A stretch of DNA of 53,941 nt from CAXBCP01 sp963974055 (GTDB lineage Bacteria; Pseudomonadota; Alphaproteobacteria; MPNO01; UBA830): positions 1 through 53,941 of the forward strand of contig CAXBCP010000031.1 of the NCBI GenBank assembly GCA_963974055.1, read 5' to 3'. Both the position numbers and the translations under genes were made by a program. Below the pieces are notes generated by a model that did no database searches, was not told where the DNA came from, and worked only from the letters and a program-made list of their open reading frames with translations. This document shows, one piece after another, positions 22,548-32,061 of this stretch. Positions within the stretch are counted from its first letter, which is position 1; every line of letters starts with the position of its first letter.

Positions 22548-23813
22548 ATGCGCCAGCCTAAAATTCTCACGACGCTTGAAACCTATAGCTGGCCGGTTTT
22601 TGTCGCCGATATTCTGGCCGGCGCGACGGTGGCGATCGTTGCCCTGCCGCTGAGCCTTGCGATTGCGATCGCGTCGGGCGCCGACCCGTCCAAGGGCCTC
22701 GTCACCGCGATCGTCGCCGGTTTCCTGATTTCCCTGCTCGGCGGAAGCCGCGTCCAGATCGGCGGGCCGACAGGGGCGTTTATCGTGGTCGTATTCAGCG
22801 TCATCGCCGAACACGGATATGACGGCCTCGTGCTGGCGACCTTCATGGCGGGACTCATTCTTCTCGTTGCCGGCTATTTCAGGGCCGGCAAACTCGTTTC
22901 ATTCGTCCCTGAAGCGGTGGTCAACGGCTTCACCATCGGGATTGGCGTCATCATAGCGACAAGCCAGCTGAAAGACTTCTTCGGCCTTAACATCGACAGG
23001 GTTCCGGCGGATTTTCTGGAAAAGATCCCTGTCCTCTGGCAGGCGCAGGAAAGCTTCAGCGTTCCGGCATTCGCAATCGGGGTTCTGACCCTCGTCCTGA
23101 TTGTCTATTTGCGCCGGCTCGCACCCCGTTTTCCCGGCCTTATAGTGGCGGTGGGTGTCGGTTCCGCCGTGGTTGCCTACATGGCCTTGCCCGTCGACAC
23201 GCTCGGCTCCCGCTTCGGTGAACTGCCGAGCCAGTTGCCCTGGCCACAACTGCCGGACTTTTCGACGTCCCGCGTTATCGAACTCCTCCCTTCCGCTTTC
23301 GTGATTGCCTTCCTTGCGGGCGTTGAATCGCTGCTGTCGGCCATGGTGGCCGACAGGATGATCGAAGGACAACACAGGCCGAACGCGGAACTGACCGCAC
23401 AGGGATTCGCCAATCTCGGCTCGGCGCTTTTCACCGGACTTCCCGCGACGGGCGCGATTGCGCGAACGGCAACCAATGTTAAGGCGGGCGGAAAGACCCC
23501 CGTGGCGGGCATCGTTCATGCCCTGGTCATTCTGGTCGTGATGCTGGTCGCAGCGCCCGTTGCAGGTTTCCTCGCCATGCCCGCACTGGCGGCGCTGCTC
23601 ATCGTGACGGCATGGAACATGACCGAGCCGCACAAATGGGGCGAATATGCCAGGGCCAGAACCGGCGACAGGATGCTGTTGCTGCTCACGTTGACATTGA
23701 CGGTCCTTGTCGACCTGACGGTCGCCATCGGGATCGGCGTTTCCGTCGGCCTTGCCCTCCGCCTGAGCCGGCGCAAATCCGAAAAAAGCGACTGGACGCC
23801 CCCCGACCGGTAA
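22548..23813 (+). CDS. SulP family anion transporter without STAS domain
   Basis: A 421-residue SLC26/SulP membrane protein. The N-terminal AGATVAIVALPLSLAIAIASG and the substrate-site region GGSRVQIGGPTGAFIVVV are diagnostic, and GLPATGAIARTATNVKAGGKTPVAG is the conserved later motif. Family members carry sulfate, bicarbonate or dicarboxylates. The protein stops about 17 residues after the last membrane helix, so the usual cytoplasmic STAS domain is absent; the frame shows no sign of truncation by mutation. Substrate unknown: bicarbonate or sulfate are the main options. Confidence 0.88.
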   Translation: MRQPKILTTLETYSWPVFVADILAGATVAIVALPLSLAIAIASGADPSKGLVTAIVAGFLISLLGGSRVQIGGPTGAFIVVVFSVIAEHGYDGLVLATFMAGLILLVAGYFRAGKLVSFVPEAVVNGFTIGIGVIIATSQLKDFFGLNIDRVPADFLEKIPVLWQAQESFSVPAFAIGVLTLVLIVYLRRLAPRFPGLIVAVGVGSAVVAYMALPVDTLGSRFGELPSQLPWPQLPDFSTSRVIELLPSAFVIAFLAGVESLLSAMVADRMIEGQHRPNAELTAQGFANLGSALFTGLPATGAIARTATNVKAGGKTPVAGIVHALVILVVMLVAAPVAGFLAMPALAALLIVTAWNMTEPHKWGEYARARTGDRMLLLLTLTLTVLVDLTVAIGIGVSVGLALRLSRRKSEKSDWTPPDR

Positions 23814-23843
23814 GACCGCCGCAAGACGGCCCTCCCCGCGGCG

Positions 23844-23859
23844 TTAACGAATGGGTAAC
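23844..23859 (+). promoter_or_regulatory. CtrA-like site
   Basis: TTAA-N7-GTAAC differs by one base from the CtrA consensus TTAA-N7-TTAAC. It lies 91 bp before the unknown membrane protein gene, a plausible distance for control of that gene. A single near-match is weak evidence. Confidence 0.3.
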
Positions 23860-23949
23860 CATAAATCTCTTAGCGTCTGGGCAGGTATCCGCGCAAGGCG
23901 GCGTATCCCCTGCGTCCAGCAGGCGAATTCGGCAATACGGAGACCGGTC

Positions 23950-24456
23950 ATGGCGACACAAAGCCGCGACATTGACGACGATACCGAAGACGACGCCCCC
24001 GCACCGTTCGAGGTCGAAGCGTCTGATCTCGACGAAACGACCCATGCAGAATGTCTCGTCCTGTACAGGGATTCCGAGGACAACATCCGTTTCTCCAAAG
24101 GGCTTCAGTGGAAAACGCTGGGCGGTACATTGGCGATATTCGCGATACTCGGGGTTGCCGGCATCAACAGCGATCATCGTGAATCCTATCTGAAGACACT
24201 GATCGTGATTTCGTGGGCGATCTCGGCCGGCGCAATCTATGCAATCTCTATTCTGCAGTCTTGGCAAAATACCGAGCGCGAGAAACTGCGGCGGATCGTC
24301 GGAGAATTTTCAAACCTGTTCCGCATGGTTTATCGCATCAAGTCGCGGACCGAGGCCAACATTCACAGGTATATCCTGCTTGCCTTCATGGTCATCACCA
24401 TGCTGATCGGCAATTACGTCCTGGCGACGATCCTGACGCCGCTTTTCGACAAATAA
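23950..24456 (+). CDS. uncharacterised membrane protein
   Basis: A 168-residue protein with an acidic N-terminal 35 residues (DIDDDTEDDAPAPFEVEASD) and three hydrophobic helices: about 58-74 (TLGGTLAIFAILGVAG), 84-104 (LIVISWAISAGAIYAIS) and 142-163 (ILLAFMVITMLIGNYVLATIL). A basic segment between the last two (NTEREKLRRIVGEF) would be cytosolic. I recognise no family. The start ATG 23950 follows GGAGA by about 7 nt; a longer frame upstream lacks a ribosome binding site. It stands between SulP and a convergent ABC permease; a possible CtrA-like site precedes it. Confidence 0.65.
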   Translation: MATQSRDIDDDTEDDAPAPFEVEASDLDETTHAECLVLYRDSEDNIRFSKGLQWKTLGGTLAIFAILGVAGINSDHRESYLKTLIVISWAISAGAIYAISILQSWQNTEREKLRRIVGEFSNLFRMVYRIKSRTEANIHRYILLAFMVITMLIGNYVLATILTPLFDK

Positions 24457-24465
24457 CCGGCGCCT

Positions 24466-25275
24466 TCAGCTTTTCAGCTTGTAACCGCGCTTGAACATCA
24501 TGTGGCAGGACACCCACAGGACGACGTTCAACGATGTGATCACATAAATCCCGGTCATGATCGGCGCATCCGACGTGCCGATAAAGCCGGAGCGGAAACC
24601 GTCGATCATGTAAAAGAACGGATTCAGCGTCGCCACCCCGCGCCAGAATTCGGGAAGCCGGTCGATGGAATAGAATGTGCCCGACAGGAACGACAACGGC
24701 ACGATAATAAAATTGGTGATCGACGCGATGTTGTCGAACTTGTCGGCCCAGATCGCGGTAATCAGGCCCAGCAGCGACAGCATCACCGACGCGGAAACGC
24801 CATGGAACAGGATGATCCACGGATCGATGACGGTCAGCCCGGTGAAGGTGTACATCACCAGTCCGACCAGGGTGCCGACCGCCACGCCGCGCGTCACGCT
24901 GCCGGCGATAAAGCCGACGGTCAGTTCGCCCGCCGTCAGCGGCGGCATCAGCAGATCGACGATACTGCCCTGGATTTTCAGGATCAGCATGGACGATGAC
25001 GTATTGGCGAAGGAATTCTGGATAATCGCGAACATCATCAGCCCCGGGGCCAGAAACACCCCGAACGGCACGCCGTTGATGGATTCAACCGCGCCCCCGA
25101 GCGCCAGCGTAAAGACCGCCAGAAACAGCAGGGTGGTAACCATCGGCGCTACCAGCGTCTGAAATCCCACTTTCCAGAAACGGTGCACTTCCTTTGCATA
25201 ATGGGTCCACAGGCCGAGCCAGTTTATGCGGCCGATCCGGCGAACCGGCGGCACGGTCGATCCGGGGTCTGTCAT
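24466..25275 (-). CDS. ABC-2 type transporter permease
   Basis: A 269-residue six-helix permease of the ABC-2 (drug/polysaccharide export) family. After a cytosolic N terminus come LVAPMVTTLLFLAVFTLALGG, a long central loop with IQNSFANTSSSMLILKIQGS and the family segment FIIVPLSFLSGTFYSIDRLPEFWR. Such permeases pair with an ATPase subunit, but none is adjacent: upstream is the MscS-like channel, whose stop is only 3 nt away, and downstream is a convergent gene. Substrate unknown. Confidence 0.85.
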   Translation of the reverse strand: MTDPGSTVPPVRRIGRINWLGLWTHYAKEVHRFWKVGFQTLVAPMVTTLLFLAVFTLALGGAVESINGVPFGVFLAPGLMMFAIIQNSFANTSSSMLILKIQGSIVDLLMPPLTAGELTVGFIAGSVTRGVAVGTLVGLVMYTFTGLTVIDPWIILFHGVSASVMLSLLGLITAIWADKFDNIASITNFIIVPLSFLSGTFYSIDRLPEFWRGVATLNPFFYMIDGFRSGFIGTSDAPIMTGIYVITSLNVVLWVSCHMMFKRGYKLKS

Positions 25276-25278
25276 GCG

Positions 25279-27657
25279 CTAGTCGCCGCCGTCATTGGCA
25301 ACATTATCCGCCGCATCCGTTTTTGCACTGCCAGGGCTGGCGGTGCCGGCAGCAGCGCTTTTCTCAGTCCGGGCACGGCGGTCAATGACTTCGACGGACG
25401 CCGGCGGCGCATCGCCGGACTTGTCTTCGCCGAAATAAATCGTCTGATGCGGGAACGGAATTTCGATCCCGAGTTCGTCGAACCTGCGTTTCATGCGCCG
25501 GTTGAATTCGCGTCCGACCTCCCACTGCTTGATCGGCTTCGTGGTCAGACGCGCGCGGACGACCACGGCTGAATCGCCGAATTTATCAAGACCCATTATC
25601 TCGATCGGCTCGTTGATCAATTCGCCGTAATATTCGTCTTTCTCCATTTCTTCCCCGAGCGCGCGCAGCACCTCGATAACCTCGTCGACATCTTCGCGAT
25701 AGGCGACGCCGACATCGAACACGTAGCGCGAAAAGTCCTTGGTCATGTTTTCGACCATGGCGACGGAACTGAACGGAATCATATGAACGTTTCCGCTGAG
25801 ATCGCGCAGCCGGATCGTGCGGATCGTAATCTCCTCGACAAGGCCTGCCTTGTCGTTCACCCGGACTACGTCGCCCACCGAGAACTGGTCCTCCGCGAGG
25901 ATGAAGACGCCGGTGATCACGTCTTTTACAAGGGTCTGCGATCCGAACCCGATGGCGAGACCGATCACGCCGGCGCCGGCCAGAAGCGGCCCGATATTGA
26001 CCCCGATCTCGGACAGCACGATCAGCGAAACGATCGTCATCACAACAATCAGCAAAGCCTTGCGCAGTAGCGGCAGCAACGTCTTGGCGCGGGCGCTGAG
26101 TTCGATCCCGCCCTCGCCGCCGCGGGCGAGATAGCGTTCGATCGCCGAGCTCACCAGCTCCCAGAATATCACGGCGACCACGATCACGAAGGCGCTGGAC
26201 ACCGCACTGCCGACGATCCGCCGTCCCATGTCGGTGCCCACCCAGCCGAACGAATCGACACCCCATGCTTCGAGCACGGCGAAGGCTGCGACAACGACGA
26301 TCGACGCCGTGATAACGACATGGAGGATCGCGAAGTACCGGTTCGCCCGGACTGCCAGTCCCGGGTGTTTCTGCAGAATTTCGGAGCGCACCCCGAAACC
26401 TTTCTCGACCGCGCTGCGCGAGCCGATGATCAACAGCTTGGCGGCAAAAATAATGACGACGCTAAGCAGCGTGGCCCGGAACACGAACTCGAAACCGCCC
26501 TGCACGTCGAGCGCCCAGACCAGGTAGACGGCCACGACATAAAGAATTGCGAGCACATGCCAGATGTCGCCGACGCGGCGGCGCATCATCAGGATACCGC
26601 TCATGCCGCTATTGTCGGGGCCGCGGATCGCCGTGGCGACGGTCAACCGGTTCTGCAGAACGAAGATAATCAGCAGCAGCATCACCAGCAGACCGATAAT
26701 CTTCGTCAGCGCGAGATATCCGCCCTGCGGCAATCCAAGCAGAAGCGCCGCTTCGGCAAAAAAGTATCCGTAAACCGCGACATTGGTAATCCGACGGATC
26801 CACAGCACGATATAGTTCGCCGTCTCATCGCCTATTCGGACGATGCGCAAATTCGTCGCGCGGGGCACGAAAAACATGCGCGCAACCGCCATCACGGCGC
26901 GTGCAATGACGCTGGCGTTTACCAGCGAGATCGCCACCAGCCGCGTTACCTCCGTCGGTTCGAGCAACGGCATGATCACATACGCGGCAGCGGCAAAGGC
27001 GGCGATCGGCAATACATCGATAACGGTACGGGCCAGAAGGAACGGCAGGCGCATAAGGATGGAATCGCGCTCCCGGCCTTCGATCGCCGACCGGGTCCGC
27101 GCCAGCAGTCGGCGCAATCCCCATTCGGCGATGAAGCCGGCCGCCAGAACCGCCAGGATCTTCCAGAGGACGCGAAGCCAGATTTCGCGGTTCTCTGGAA
27201 CGGTCGCCTGGCGTTCAATCCAGTCAACAATGCGCGGGGCGTCGAGAAGGAACGCCGCACCGCTGACAAGCTGCTGGCTGACGCCGTCTATCTTGTCCGA
27301 CATCGTCTCCACGATGCGCCCGCCGAACCGGTTCGGCGGCTTTGCTGCCTCCCGCTTGTTGACGGAGGCAGCCGCACCGAGCGCTTTCAGCCGCAGAACC
27401 AGCTGTTCCCGAGACGCGGGATCCTCGAGGGTCTTCACGAGATCGTCTACATCGGCGGGTTTCAGGCCTGCCTCTTCCAGCGCTGCCCGCTTTTCCCTGG
27501 CCTGTTTCTTTGCAACCGCCTGTTTCTGGGATTCGCCCTGCGCCTGCTGCGCCTTCAGCACGGCGGTCCCCTGAGCCTGTACCGGCGGCGAGGGTATCGC
27601 GGCGATAAGACCGAGCGACAGCAGGACCGAACCGAAGAAAGCAGAAAAAACGCGCAT
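25279..27657 (-). CDS. large mechanosensitive ion channel, MscS family
   Basis: A 792-residue protein: signal peptide (about 1-28), a Gln/Lys/Ala-rich coiled coil (30-110), then many membrane helices (about 165-560). The MscS core follows: pore helix AGAGVIGLAIGFGSQTLVKD, beta domain DQFSVGDVVRVNDKAG and IPFSSVAMVENMTKDFSR, and a C-terminal alpha/beta domain. The size and extra helices resemble YbiO/YnaI-type channels more than short MscS. It gates under membrane tension during osmotic downshock. The last 35 residues are a low-complexity Ala/Ser/Asp tail. It is followed, almost without gap, by an ABC-2 permease gene. Confidence 0.9.
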   Translation of the reverse strand: MRVFSAFFGSVLLSLGLIAAIPSPPVQAQGTAVLKAQQAQGESQKQAVAKKQAREKRAALEEAGLKPADVDDLVKTLEDPASREQLVLRLKALGAAASVNKREAAKPPNRFGGRIVETMSDKIDGVSQQLVSGAAFLLDAPRIVDWIERQATVPENREIWLRVLWKILAVLAAGFIAEWGLRRLLARTRSAIEGRERDSILMRLPFLLARTVIDVLPIAAFAAAAYVIMPLLEPTEVTRLVAISLVNASVIARAVMAVARMFFVPRATNLRIVRIGDETANYIVLWIRRITNVAVYGYFFAEAALLLGLPQGGYLALTKIIGLLVMLLLIIFVLQNRLTVATAIRGPDNSGMSGILMMRRRVGDIWHVLAILYVVAVYLVWALDVQGGFEFVFRATLLSVVIIFAAKLLIIGSRSAVEKGFGVRSEILQKHPGLAVRANRYFAILHVVITASIVVVAAFAVLEAWGVDSFGWVGTDMGRRIVGSAVSSAFVIVVAVIFWELVSSAIERYLARGGEGGIELSARAKTLLPLLRKALLIVVMTIVSLIVLSEIGVNIGPLLAGAGVIGLAIGFGSQTLVKDVITGVFILAEDQFSVGDVVRVNDKAGLVEEITIRTIRLRDLSGNVHMIPFSSVAMVENMTKDFSRYVFDVGVAYREDVDEVIEVLRALGEEMEKDEYYGELINEPIEIMGLDKFGDSAVVVRARLTTKPIKQWEVGREFNRRMKRRFDELGIEIPFPHQTIYFGEDKSGDAPPASVEVIDRRARTEKSAAAGTASPGSAKTDAADNVANDGGD

Positions 27658-27756
27658 GACGACCGAAAATTGTTGAGGGTTGCGCAGAACCTACTCTTTT
27701 TGCGGGGGCGATGTCACATGGTTTGGCGGATGATCCGGCCATGTCGGGCGCGGCCA

Positions 27757-27785
27757 TTGGCGAACGCAGCGCACCTCCCTATGCT
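27757..27785 (+). promoter_or_regulatory. promoter of the FAD-dependent oxidoreductase gene
   Basis: TTGGCG (27757-27762), a 17-bp spacer and TATGCT (27780-27785), 24 bp before the ATG at 27809. GGGGAG at about 27795-27800 would be the ribosome binding site in a short leader. Confidence 0.55.
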
Positions 27786-27808
27786 GTCCAAAAACGGGGA
27801 GAATAACG

Positions 27809-29296
27809 ATGCCGGATAACGAAAACGCCACATGCGACGTGCTCGTCATCGGCGGCGGGGGCGCCGGTCTTGCCGCCGCGATCGAAGCGCAAACAAGCGG
27901 CGCAACCACCATCCTGATCGAAAAGAACGATACCCTCGGCGGCACGACCGCCTGGTCGATCGGCTCGTTCACCGCCACCGGCACGCCACAGCAGCAAAAG
28001 GCCGGGATCGACGACAGCACGGATGCCCATTTCGACGACATGCCCAAATTCGCCGGCCCCGATGCCGGCCGCGACAACCCAATCCTGCGCCGCCTGTTCG
28101 TGGACAATGCGAACGATACCCTGCGCTGGCTGATGTCGATGGGCGTCGAGTTTTTCGGACCGATGCCGGAACCTCCGCACACCAAACCGCGCATGCACAA
28201 TGTGCTGCCCAATTCGCGCGCCTATATCCGGTTGCTGGGCAAGCATGCCGCACGGATCGGTATCGATATCCGTTGCGGCGTGCGGGCATCGCGCTTTCTG
28301 CTCGACGGCGACCGGGTGACGGGAATAGCCGGCACCGGGCCGTCGGGGCCGGTCGAAATCACGGCCCGCGCGGTGGTGCTGGCCAGCGGCGACTACGCGG
28401 CCAACGAAACGCTGAAAGCGAAATATATCTCCGACGCCGTCTCGAAGGTCGATGCAATGAACCCGACCGCCACCGGCGACGGCCACGACATGGCGTTCCC
28501 GCTCGGCGCAAAGGTGCTGAACGGCGATATGCTGTCGGGACCGAACCTGCGCTTCATCCCGCCGTCCCGGGAAACCATCGACCGCAGACTGCCGCCGTCG
28601 CGGCTGGTGACGAAGGCCATGAAGCTGGCGCTCACCTACCTGCCGGCGCGGCTGCTGCATCCGTTCGTGCTGCGTTTCACCACGACATCAATGGCACCGG
28701 AGCTCGATCTGTTCCGCAAGGGCGCCATGCTGGTCAACAGAAACGGCGGCCGCATCGCGGCCCCGCCGCCGAAGCTGGGCCTGGAGATCGCCGATCAGCC
28801 CGACAAAATGGGCTACGTAATCCTGGATTCGGCACTCGCGCAGATATATTCGTCCTGGCCCGATTTCATCGCCACGGCGCCGGGCGTCGCCTATGCCTAT
28901 TTCGATGATTTCCGGCGCACGCGGCCGGATATTTTCCACAAGGCGGACAGCGCGGCCGGGCTTGCCGCACAACTCGGCATGGACTCCGACGCGTTCGAAG
29001 CGGCCCTCGCCGACCACAATGCGGGCGATAGCCCCAACAAGCTGACCACGCCGCCGTTTTATGCCCTCGGCCCGGCAAGGAGCTACATCGTGCTGACCGA
29101 TGGCGGACTCGCGGTCAACGAGTCTCTGCAACTGCTCGGCCATGGCGACAAACCGGTTCCCGGCCTGTGGGCCGCCGGCAGCGCCGGCCAGGGCGGGCTG
29201 ATCCTGAAGGGGCACGGCCATCATATCGGCTGGGCCTTCACGTCGGGGCGGATCGCCGGACGGCATGCCGCCACCGCGTCCCGCGGCAATTTGTGA
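27809..29296 (+). CDS. FAD-dependent oxidoreductase, fumarate reductase / ketosteroid dehydrogenase type
   Basis: A 495-residue flavoprotein. The N-terminal dinucleotide-binding motif VLVIGGGGAGLAAAIEA with the downstream acidic IEK, a GGTTAWSIG segment and the C-terminal FAD-binding GLWAAGSAGQGGLILKG place it in the FAD_binding_2 family. That family includes fumarate reductase, 3-ketosteroid dehydrogenase and tricarballylate dehydrogenase. No signal peptide, so cytosolic. Substrate not readable. The next genes, pirin and formate-THF ligase, give no clear pathway link. Confidence 0.82.
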   Translation: MPDNENATCDVLVIGGGGAGLAAAIEAQTSGATTILIEKNDTLGGTTAWSIGSFTATGTPQQQKAGIDDSTDAHFDDMPKFAGPDAGRDNPILRRLFVDNANDTLRWLMSMGVEFFGPMPEPPHTKPRMHNVLPNSRAYIRLLGKHAARIGIDIRCGVRASRFLLDGDRVTGIAGTGPSGPVEITARAVVLASGDYAANETLKAKYISDAVSKVDAMNPTATGDGHDMAFPLGAKVLNGDMLSGPNLRFIPPSRETIDRRLPPSRLVTKAMKLALTYLPARLLHPFVLRFTTTSMAPELDLFRKGAMLVNRNGGRIAAPPPKLGLEIADQPDKMGYVILDSALAQIYSSWPDFIATAPGVAYAYFDDFRRTRPDIFHKADSAAGLAAQLGMDSDAFEAALADHNAGDSPNKLTTPPFYALGPARSYIVLTDGGLAVNESLQLLGHGDKPVPGLWAAGSAGQGGLILKGHGHHIGWAFTSGRIAGRHAATASRGNL

Positions 29297-29398
29297 CTCC
29301 GGCTTCGATGGCAATGCCGATTTATACGCTCCTGTCATAACTGACATTCCGTGGCGGCAGGTTGCGAGGTTCGGAATCGCCGCCATCTATCGAAGAAC

Positions 29399-29427
29399 GG
29401 CGCCGTTTCCGCGGCGCCTTGTCTTTG
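29399..29427 (+). terminator. terminator between oxidoreductase and pirin genes
   Basis: GGCGCCG / CGGCGCC (7-bp stem, loop TTTCCG, 29399-29418) followed by TTGTCTTTG. It would end the upstream transcript. It lies just before the pirin ribosome binding site, so it could also act as an attenuator there. Confidence 0.5.
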
Positions 29428-29443
29428 TAAAAGGAGAATCCCG

Positions 29444-30142
29444 ATGATCGATATCCGTCATGCAGAAGAACGCGGCTCGGTGAACCTGGGCTGGCTGGAT
29501 TCCAAGCATACATTTTCGTTCGGCCATTTCGTCGACCCCGAATACATGAATTTCGGGCCGCTGCGGGTGATCAACGAAGACCGCATCCAGCCGGGAGAGG
29601 GCTTCCCGACCCATGGCCATGAGAACATGGAGATCATCTCCTATGTTCTCGACGGCGCACTGGAACACAAGGACTCGATCGGAACGGGTTCGGTAATCCG
29701 GGCCGGAGAAGTCCAGCGCATGAGCGCCGGCACAGGCATCCGGCACAGCGAATACAATCCGTCCAGCGAGGATGGTGCGCATTTTCTGCAGATCTGGATC
29801 ATTCCGGGCGAGATGGATATCGATCCCGGCTACGAACAGAAAATGTTCGCACCCGCCGACCGCCGGGGCGAACTGACCCTTGTTGCCGCCAAGGACGGGC
29901 GCGGCGGTGCGCTGACGGTCCATCAGGACGTCGATCTGTATTCGGCGGTGCTGGACGACGGCGACACCGTGTCGTTGAACCTGCGCGATGGCCGCCGCGC
30001 ATGGGTACAGGTTGCGCGCGGCACGGCACGGGTTAACGGCACGCAGCTCTATCCGGGCGACGGCGCCGCTGTTTCGAACGAGGCCGCCATAGATGTGACT
30101 GCGACCTCCGACGCAGAGGTGCTTGTTTTCGACATGGCGTGA
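29444..30142 (+). CDS. pirin family protein (bicupin)
   Basis: A 232-residue bicupin. The metal site in the first cupin is intact: FPTHGHENMEIISYVLDG supplies the His-x-His and Glu-type ligands, and GTGIRHSEYN supplies the last His. Family members act as quercetin dioxygenases, or as redox-sensing regulators in eukaryotes; the bacterial role is often unknown. The start ATG 29444 has AAGGAG 8 nt upstream. GHFVDPEYMNFGPLRVINED is a strong family stretch. Confidence 0.9.
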   Translation: MIDIRHAEERGSVNLGWLDSKHTFSFGHFVDPEYMNFGPLRVINEDRIQPGEGFPTHGHENMEIISYVLDGALEHKDSIGTGSVIRAGEVQRMSAGTGIRHSEYNPSSEDGAHFLQIWIIPGEMDIDPGYEQKMFAPADRRGELTLVAAKDGRGGALTVHQDVDLYSAVLDDGDTVSLNLRDGRRAWVQVARGTARVNGTQLYPGDGAAVSNEAAIDVTATSDAEVLVFDMA

Positions 30143-30151
30143 CCGGACGAA

Positions 30152-30179
30152 CGGCCGCGCGGCACACGCCGTGCGGCCG
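30152..30179 (+). terminator. strong hairpin after pirin gene
   Basis: CGGCCGCGCGGC / GCCGTGCGGCCG, a 12-bp stem with one G-U pair and loop ACAC, 9 nt after the pirin stop. No U-run, so it may rely on Rho or stabilise the 3' end. Confidence 0.5.
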
Positions 30180-30256
30180 CGCTTCGATACACGGTTGATG
30201 ATTCCATCGGAAAACGACACCCTCTAGCCTTCTTCTCCTAATGTGGAACTCCCGTC

Positions 30257-31936
30257 ATGGCCGATCAGGGCACTGATATCGAAATTGCGCGCGCCGCGAA
30301 GCTGCGCCCCATTGCCGAAATCGGCGACAAACTGGGCATCCCGGCATCGGCACTGCACCAGTACGGATCAAACAAGGCGAAGGTCGATTACGGTTTCCTG
30401 AACGATATCGCCGACCGGCCGCGCGGCAAGCTGATTCTGGTCACGGCGATCACGCCGACCCCTGCCGGCGAGGGCAAAACCACGACCACCGTGGGACTTG
30501 GCGACGGGCTCAACCGGGTCGGCAAGAAGGCCGCGATCTGCGTGCGCGAGCCGTCGCTGGGCCCCTGCTTCGGCATGAAGGGCGGCGCCGCCGGCGGCGG
30601 ATATGCGCAGGTGGTCCCGATGGAAGACATCAACCTGCATTTCACCGGCGACATGCATGCCATAGGTGCTGCGCATAACCTGTTATCGGCCATGATCGAC
30701 AACCACCTGTACTGGGACAACGAGCTGCGCATGGATTCCCGGCGCGTTTCCTGGCGCCGTGTCGTCGATATCAACGACCGGGCGCTGCGCGACATCACGG
30801 TCGGTCTCGGCGGCATCTCCAACGGGTTCGCGCGCGAATCCGGCTATGACATCACGGTCGCGTCGGAAATCATGGCGATTTTCTGCCTGGCCACGTCGAT
30901 CGCCGATCTCGAACGGCGGCTTGGCAATATCGTGGTCGGCCAGACCCGCCAGCGCGAAGCGATCACGGCGCGCCAGCTTCAGGCCGACGGCGCGATGTCG
31001 GTGCTGCTGAAAGACGCGCTGATGCCCAACCTGGTGCAGACGCTGGAAAACAACCCGGCCTTCGTGCATGGCGGACCGTTCGCGAATATCGCCCATGGCT
31101 GCAACACGGTCATGGCGACGGAAGCCGCGCTGCGCCTGTCCGATTACGTGGTGACCGAGGCGGGATTCGGCGCCGATCTCGGTGCGGAAAAATTCTTCGA
31201 CATCAAATGCCGCAAGGCCGGGCTCGCGCCCGACGCGGTGGTGATCGTCGCCACCGTGCGGGCGCTGAAAATGCATGGCGGCGTGGCGCGCGACGACCTG
31301 GGAACGGAAAACGTCGGCGCAGTGACCGACGGTATCGCCAACCTTCAGCGCCATATCGAGAACATCCGGAAATTCGGCGTACCGCCCGTCGTCGCCATCA
31401 ACCGGTTCACGACGGATACCGACGCCGAAATCGCCGCCGTTACGGCGGCCGCCGCAGATTCCGGTGCCGAGGTCGTCGAATGCACCCACTGGGCCGACGG
31501 ATCGGCCGGCACCGAGGCGCTTGCCCACAAGGTGGTGGAAATCGCCGATGGCGGCACCGCATCCTTCGCGCCGATCTATCCCGACGACATGGGCCTGTTT
31601 GACAAGATCAACGTCGTTGCGCGCGAAATCTACCGCGCATCCGAGGCGGTCGCGAATAAAAGCCTGCTCGACCAGCTCACCCGCTGGGAAAACGACGGAT
31701 ACGGCCACCTGCCCGTGTGCATGGCCAAGACCCAGTACAGTTTTTCCACCGACCCCGACCGCAAGGGCGCACCGTCCGATCATATCGTGCCGGTCCGCGA
31801 AGTCCGGCTCTCGGCGGGCGCGGAATTCGTCGTCGCAGTCTGCGGCGACATCATGACCATGCCCGGTCTGCCCCGCGTACCGGCGGCAAATTCGATCCGG
31901 CTCGGCGAAGGCGGCGTGGTCGAGGGGCTGTTCTAG
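30257..31936 (+). CDS. fhs: formate-tetrahydrofolate ligase
   Basis: A 559-residue enzyme that makes 10-formyl-THF from formate, ATP and THF. The ATP-binding loop ITPTPAGEGKTTTTVG is near residues 64-79, and REPSLGPCFGMKGGAAGGGYAQV is the other family hallmark. In aerobes it salvages formate from demethylation and oxidation reactions. No folD or formate dehydrogenase is adjacent. The length and both motifs are complete. Confidence 0.95.
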   Translation: MADQGTDIEIARAAKLRPIAEIGDKLGIPASALHQYGSNKAKVDYGFLNDIADRPRGKLILVTAITPTPAGEGKTTTTVGLGDGLNRVGKKAAICVREPSLGPCFGMKGGAAGGGYAQVVPMEDINLHFTGDMHAIGAAHNLLSAMIDNHLYWDNELRMDSRRVSWRRVVDINDRALRDITVGLGGISNGFARESGYDITVASEIMAIFCLATSIADLERRLGNIVVGQTRQREAITARQLQADGAMSVLLKDALMPNLVQTLENNPAFVHGGPFANIAHGCNTVMATEAALRLSDYVVTEAGFGADLGAEKFFDIKCRKAGLAPDAVVIVATVRALKMHGGVARDDLGTENVGAVTDGIANLQRHIENIRKFGVPPVVAINRFTTDTDAEIAAVTAAAADSGAEVVECTHWADGSAGTEALAHKVVEIADGGTASFAPIYPDDMGLFDKINVVAREIYRASEAVANKSLLDQLTRWENDGYGHLPVCMAKTQYSFSTDPDRKGAPSDHIVPVREVRLSAGAEFVVAVCGDIMTMPGLPRVPAANSIRLGEGGVVEGLF

Positions 31937-32061
31937 GCAACCCGGCCGCCATGGCAGGGGACAAGCGCCCGCCGGACGAATGAATCCGTTCAGGGCGCAT
32001 TCATCCTTCGCGGGCTAATGTTTGTTCCCTCTCCCCGGAAAACAGCCTAATAGGGTGTCGC

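Noticed and set aside
27809..29296. Naming the FAD enzyme as 3-ketosteroid dehydrogenase
   Set aside because: Family-level motifs fit several enzymes and no other steroid genes are in the window.
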